From Pinus tabuliformis (Eukaryota; Streptophyta; Pinopsida; Pinales; Pinaceae), in NCBI GenBank assembly GCA_031772625.1, contig CM062805.1:517122102-517186101 (forward strand): a DNA stretch of 64,000 nt. The letters run 5' to 3'. Under the pieces are notes generated by a model that ran no database searches, had not been told where the DNA came from, and saw only the letters and a program-made list of their open reading frames with translations. Position 1 is the stretch's first letter, and the number at the start of each line of letters is the position of its first letter. Positions 59,801 to 64,000 of this stretch are shown piece after piece. The position numbers and the translations under genes are program-made.

Positions 59801-61321
59801 TCATGAAAAGTTCTTGAAAATTGAAAGTTATTGTACCCAAGGATTGTAGCCATTGTACTCCTAGTACAACATCAGCACCTCCCATTGGAATGGAAAGCAT
59901 TGGGCTAGTCAATACATATTCTCCCATCGATAGCTTGATATTATGGCACTTTCCAGAGCAATTTATTGTTCCTCCATTTGCAACCATCACTTGACACTCT
60001 GGTGCTGGGTATAAGAAGAAATTCAATTCTTTTGCTACCTTACAATGAATAAAATTGTGGGTACTTCCTGAATCAATCAACACTAGTACCTTGTTCTTCT
60101 TGATTTGTCCTTCTATCTTGATGGTTTGAGGAGTTGTAATTCCCGCCAATGCATTACAAGATATGGTCGGATTCATTTCTTCTTTATCTAGGCTTTGTTC
60201 CTAGAGTATATCCTCTTCTTTTGACCTTTCTTGCTCCTTTTCTTCTTCCTCTTCACAATCTATGTAGAATAATTTCTTCTCGGCACACTTATGACCTTTA
60301 GTGTATTTGCTATCACAACTGTAACAAAGCCCTTTTGCTCTTTTTTCTTCCAATTGTTGTGGTGTCAACCTTATAGGTTGTGGAAGACTAGGAGCAACCA
60401 TACTTCCATCTTTATAGTTGAGAGTGGTATGCTTCTTGGTTGCCATAATTTTGCTTTCCATTTTTCTTTCTAACCTGAATGCCTTCTCTAATGAATCAGG
60501 TTCCCAAAGGCGAACATCATGTTGGATATTATCCTTTAAAGACCCTATGAACACATCAATCCTATGCTCCTCTGGAATATCTTTTACCCTTATGTTCAAT
60601 TTTTGGAACTCCTCAATGTGCTCCATTATTGAACCCTTTTGTTTGAGACTTATCAATTGGCTAAAAAAAGTGTTGCTTTTTGTATCCTCATAATGTGCTA
60701 TCAATTCTTCCTTAAAAATTGCCCAAGTGATAAATTTTTTATGAGAGCAAATACATTGATACCATACAAACTAATTTGGTTCCAAATATAAAGTTGCCAT
60801 ACGTACCTTTTGTGTGTTTTGCACATTATTGAGATCGAAAAATTGCTCCATATGTAATATCCATTTTGCGGGATCCTTGCCATCAAACTTCCTCATATCG
60901 ATTTTTGTAATATGGTGGGTTTTCGATCCACATTAGAGTCTAAGAAATCATGATTAACATTTCTTTTGTTCGCATCATGAGTTTCCTTTACTACCTTTTC
61001 ACCATTGGTAAGTATTTCTTGTAGAAAGTTTGTCAAATCTGTCTTCAAATCTGCCATGTCTGTCTTCAACTTTGTGTTCAAATCTATCTTCAAGTTGTCC
61101 ATCTTAGTTTCCATGCCATTCATCTTAGCTTCCACTCCATTAATTTTAGCTTCCATGCCATTTATCTTAGCTTCTGTTAGCTTTTGTGACAGTGACATTT
61201 GTTGCACTTGTTCTTGTAATTTTGATATATCATGTAGCATTTCTTCCTCTTCTTCATGAGTCATGCTAGAGATTTTAGGTTCCTTAGTAGGTGTTTGAAT
61301 TTTCTTTCCTCGAGGCATCAT
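56842..61321 (-). pseudogene. gag-pol: Element C gag-pol with chromodomain, stops and two frameshifts
   Basis: From ATG 61321. An N-terminal coiled coil with heptad repeats (61200-61080); gag core (60890-60560); knuckle CYSCDSKYTKGHKC near 60320; protease LIDSGSTHNFIH near 60085; RT with CPDYRELNK and VFFDDILIY near 59070; RNase H with [14 protein letters not shown] near 58630; integrase with VSMDFITGLP near 57860, SDRDPIF near 57670 and E in QTEIVNKCL near 57560; a GPY-type region with LSPKYYGAYKVL near 57150; and a C-terminal chromodomain (YLIKWKNLSAEDSTWEDENF) at about 56900-56845, which in this clade targets heterochromatin. Frame changes occur near 60905 and 59660. Stops are seen near 60774, 60203, 58832, 58682 and 58389. 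Chromodomain and primer place it among plant chromoviruses. Confidence 0.92.
61080..61180 (-). repeat. 21-bp tandem repeat coding coiled-coil heptads in element C gag
   Basis: About four copies of a 21-bp unit. On the minus strand each encodes a seven-residue unit of the form (M/V)EAK(I/M)NG, in register with a coiled coil. The copies differ at single bases. Confidence 0.8.
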
Positions 61322-61965
61322 TTACCGATAATAATGCTCTACTATGCCCTTTGAATTCCTTCAGAATAAATTTTCAAACCAGGCTTAAGCAAAAGTTTAA
61401 GAAAATCTACACACCTTTTTTCACTCTGTAGGAGCTCGATATTGCCTTTGATGTATCTTTGTAATTTCTAATCATCTAGTTCTGAATTTGTGACCTATAG
61501 TAGCCATTTGTTTCCTCTTTCCAATGCCACAAGTCTGACCCAATTTGGATTCTCCAAGGAAGAGTTATGCGAAATCTCCCACAGTGACTTGATTATAGAC
61601 TAGTTCAGTAGAGCGAACTTGTATGACGTGCCACGAGTCATTGTTTCGCCCATACAAGAAAATAAATTCCATCCTCTTTCCATACCTTCTTATGAAATTT
61701 CAATCCGATCCCCAGAGAGAAAGTTATGACTATTTTCCCTAGGTCACCTGTTTGGAATGTAATTCAGGAGTCTGCAAAAAGACCAACTTCCTTAGATCAT
61801 ATCTCCGCAAATATAGTGCAAAAAGCTCTGAAATTCGGACCCGAGGTTCAGCGCGATTTCTTCTCAAATGGAATTTTTTTGCAACTTCTGAAACATCGCA
61901 GAAAAAAAATTATAGCGAAAATGCCACGATGACCTGTTTGGAGCAGCGAAACCCTAGAATCCAAA

Positions 61966-61977
61966 GCTCTGATACCA
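61966..61977 (-). other. Element C primer-binding site (tRNA-iMet)
   Basis: Minus strand TGGTATCAGAGC, two bases after the LTR end. Confidence 0.9.
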
Positions 61978-61979
61978 AA

Positions 61980-62311
61980 TGTTATGAAACCAACTCAAGA
62001 AAGATATAAAAGATAGATCAACGCCTTGGAATTCAGCCTCTTCGAGGGGGAAACCTCCTTTACATTACATAAATGAACAATTCTTGGATGATTCAAATGA
62101 CAAAACCTCCTTTCTATATATAGGAGTCTAAGGAGTCACAATATAACCCAACCGACCTAACAATAATAATATAAAGCCACAAAAATAACAATAGAGGGAT
62201 TCTATGGGGCACAATAATAACAATATGGGGATAATAGGGGCACAAAAATATTAATAAGGGATGCAACTACAATAGTAATGGGGTAATTACTAGTATTATA
62301 GGGACCCAACA
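61980..62311 (-). repeat. Element C 5' LTR
   Basis: 332 bp, beside the primer site. Confidence 0.93.
62114..62123 (-). promoter_or_regulatory. TATA box of element C 5' LTR
   Basis: ctatatatag on the minus strand (self-complementary). Identical in the 3' LTR. Confidence 0.5.
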
Positions 62312-63209
62312 AATAGTTCTTCTTCCATGACTATATTCTGAAAAAGGGTCTTCACCCTTTGATCTTCGTTTGTAACTTTATTTATTTGCAAAATCTGCAA
62401 TTTCTCCTATGCTCCTCAATATGGATTTGGCTTTGGAAGAGAAAAGTCACAAGGAACTCCTGCTTCTTCAGAATACTGCTCAGCTTTTAGTTTGGAAACT
62501 TTAGAGGCTAAAAACTCTATCATCCTGGCTAATTCATCAATCTCAGGCTCTGAGGATGATGAGGATTCTCCTCCCTGTCTTCTCCTTTCAGCATCACCTT
62601 CGAGTCTCTCTGCAGCAATGATGTTTGATTCTACTTCAAAGGCTGCATCTTGCATATCAGCCAAAGAAGTACATCTTCTTTCTCTTAACAGCAAGCAGAA
62701 TTGGGAGTTGAAGGCATTGGCATAAGTAATCATAGCAGAAGTAGGGGTGGGCTTTGCTTCAGCTCGCATTCTGTTGTACATATGATTGAATCTGATGTTG
62801 AAATCAGACAGCAACTCACCATCTTCTCTCTGCAAGTTCTCAAATTCAGTATGATAATAGAGCAGATATTTATTATTTCCCCAGTGCTTTAGGAACACAT
62901 CATTTAGGGCCTCAATATCTACAATAGACCTGGGGGTAATTCTCTAAACCATTTTCTAGCTTCCCCATCTAGGCTTTGGACAAAAACCCTCATCTAGACA
63001 TCCTCTTCATTGATATCCAGGTTATCAGCATAACTATAAAAGGCCTCAAGGTTCTCTTCAGCTGATATTCCTTCTGTACCAGTAAACTTTGGCATAAATT
63101 CTTGATAATTTCCTGTAGGCATGGTGTTCAAAGGGACAAGCAAGACCAGGGGTCCATACCTAGCAGCAACTATTCTTTCTATTTTTGTGAGAACTTGTTG
63201 GCCTACCAT
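62312..63209 (-). pseudogene. Element B gag ORF, 5' part
   Basis: ATG 63209 opens MVGQQVLTKIERIVAARYG. The gag core follows: FMPKFTGTEGISAEENLEAF, a stop at 62994-62996, then GEARKWFRELPP, a frame change near 62935, and FLKHWGNNKYLLYYHTEFEN. DGELLSDFNIRFNHMYNRM near 62815 and an alpha-helical charged tail come next. This layout (F.G....A...L..F, W...L, F..) is that of the Retrotrans_gag family. Two further stops lie near 62416 before element C. The gag family call is good; what it packages is unknown. Confidence 0.78.
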
Positions 63210-63680
63210 GACTGAAGTATATGAAAGGATACTGGTGAACTAAGTGGAATGGATCAACGAAAAGAATGACAGAGACAGAGGAATATTATGGACAGCATGG
63301 ATGCTTGTTTAAACTGAGGTCCGAAAGGGAAATGAATGACTAAGGAGCTCAAATGAATCTCTGAAGGTGACTTTCACTATCAGAGATACATGGAATTTCT
63401 AGGGCTTACCTGGTCCTGATGCTCCTTTCTATGAAACTTTCTTCTGCTTAACGATCTTCTCAGGATCAGGCACTGGTTCAGTTGATGATTTCTAAGGATT
63501 TCTCCGAGCATGCCTTACCAACTGTGCCAGAACTTCAATTTGGAGTCGCCAAAAGTTGGTCTTCCTCCAGTGGAGTCGCCAGATAGATGATTACAACCAA
63601 AATATGTGCCCATACCTTGTCTATCATCAAAATCTGGAACTGTGTCATTCTCCCAGGGAAGTTGAGATTCAATTCTCCTC
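63210..63680. other. Element B 5' leader
   Basis: About 470 bp between primer site and gag. Near 63541-63586 it has two copies of 'tggagtcgcca', which resemble part of a tRNA-Arg-type primer site. They are not adjacent to an LTR, so they are probably coincidental or a relic. Confidence 0.5.
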
Positions 63681-63698
63681 TCCCCGGCAACGGCGCCA
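63681..63698 (-). other. Element B primer-binding site (tRNA-Asp)
   Basis: Minus strand TGGCGCCGTTGCCGGGGA, five bases after the LTR end. The same 18 bases as the Athila-like element's site. Confidence 0.88.
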
Positions 63699-63703
63699 AT
63701 TAA

Positions 63704-64000
63704 TGTTATCACCCCAAGAAACTCTCCTAGGTTGTATACCAGAGATGCTCGAGAACATTACAAACTCAACATAAAATGTTGGAAAATAGTGGATGAATGG
63801 AAGGAAATGATGCATATTCAAGCGAGATAACCACTTCTACTATGCTTAACCCCAGACATGGGTGAACACCCCCAGAATACAAGGCTTTAGACCACCAATT
63901 ACTCCCAGTTTGAGGAAAATGTGATGATAAAGAATACTGATCACACTAGCAGATGCATAGGACCCTGTGATGGCTAGCTGCAACCAGTTAAAAGGTCTGT
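63704..64000 (-). repeat. Element B 5' LTR, first 297 bp
   Basis: TGTTATCACCCC..., aligned with 41249 onward with roughly one difference per 15-20 bases by eye. Truncated by the window end. Confidence 0.88.

Larger units (their letters stand above)
56453..62311 (-). mobile_element. Element C: Ty3/gypsy chromovirus with chromodomain
   Basis: 5859 bp. The 332-bp LTRs are 56453-56784 and 61980-62311 (TGTTATG...CCAACA). The TSD is AATAG at 56448-56452 and 62312-62316. The tRNA-iMet primer site is at 61966-61977 and the purine tract at 56785-56798. It encodes gag, protease, RT, RNase H and integrase with a chromodomain. About nine differences lie between the LTRs (about 2.7%). It is inserted inside element B's gag ORF. 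Confidence 0.94.
41249..64000 (-). mobile_element. Element B: gag-only (TR-GAG-like) LTR element, runs off window
   Basis: The left LTR runs 41249-55441 and is split by the Athila-like element (about 1.8 kb without it). The right LTR starts at 63704 and continues past the window. Termini match in inverted form (TGTTA.../...TAACA). The primer site at 63681-63698 is complementary to tRNA-Asp, and a purine-rich tract lies at 55442-55457. Between them only one gag-type ORF is found (63209-62312, then 56452-55586 after element C), with no protease, RT or integrase. Left-flank bases CTAAC (41244-41248) should reappear beyond the right LTR. LTR divergence is visibly higher than for the elements nested in it. 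Confidence 0.78.

Noticed and set aside
63541-63590. Second primer-binding site in element B's leader ('tggagtcgcca' twice)
   Set aside because: Only 11 bases match a tRNA-Arg-type site and neither copy adjoins an LTR. A full tRNA-Asp site is in the correct place.
1-64000. CRISPR arrays, rRNA, tRNA genes or bacterial features
   Set aside because: None seen. The only tRNA-like matches are the short primer-binding sites of retrotransposons.

Overview
This window is repeat-dense nuclear DNA from a seed plant with a large genome. It consists almost entirely of nested LTR retrotransposons, and I found no intact host gene, rRNA, tRNA or CRISPR array. All coding matter belongs to plant Ty3/gypsy (Athila-like, Tat-like, chromovirus) and Ty1/copia types. 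A gymnosperm is plausible from element size and nesting depth, but that is an inference and not shown by any host gene.

Six insertions have paired LTRs and readable target-site duplications (TSDs). Element D: 7033-25408, minus, Tat-like, TSD GATAG. Element E: 7930-13796, minus, chromovirus-like, TSD CTAGG, inside a D LTR. Copia-1: 26694-31741, minus, TSD AAGGT/AGGGT. Copia-2: 35932-41192, plus, TSD GCTCC. The Athila-like element: 42255-54644, plus, TSD GCGTG. Element C: 56453-62311, minus, chromovirus with chromodomain, TSD AATAG. A seventh, element B (41249 to beyond 64000, minus), has one LTR split by the Athila-like element and the first 297 bp of the other at the window end. Its coding region is interrupted by C, and it carries only a gag-type ORF.

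When the insertions are removed in thought, what remains (about 4143-7027, 25414-26693, 31742-35931, 41193-41248) reads as one old minus-strand Tat-like element, A. Its order is archaeal-type RNase H, reverse transcriptase, RNase H, integrase, and then a long additional ORF downstream. Copia-2 sits inside codons of A's RNase H, and D inserted about 60 bp upstream of A's additional ORF. So most of the window looks like one ancient element expanded by later arrivals. Further left (about 2290-3110) is a decayed Ty1/copia fragment.

The more interesting points are: (1) additional ORFs of apparently related type lying in sense in A and antisense in D, the latter with a plausible 79-bp intron; (2) an archaeal-type RNase H placed upstream of RT in A, and following protease in D, which lacks RT and integrase; (3) gag-only element B sharing the same tRNA-Asp primer site as the Athila-like element; (4) in-frame stops dominated by C-to-T or G-to-A changes, as expected for methylated transposons; (5) repeat modules inside LTRs and coding regions, namely a 54-bp in-frame minisatellite, a 21-bp heptad-coding repeat and an LTR minisatellite differing in copy number between the two LTRs. 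LTR divergence read by eye (about 1% Athila-like, 1.6% E, about 2.7% C and Copia-2, higher for B) agrees with the order implied by nesting.
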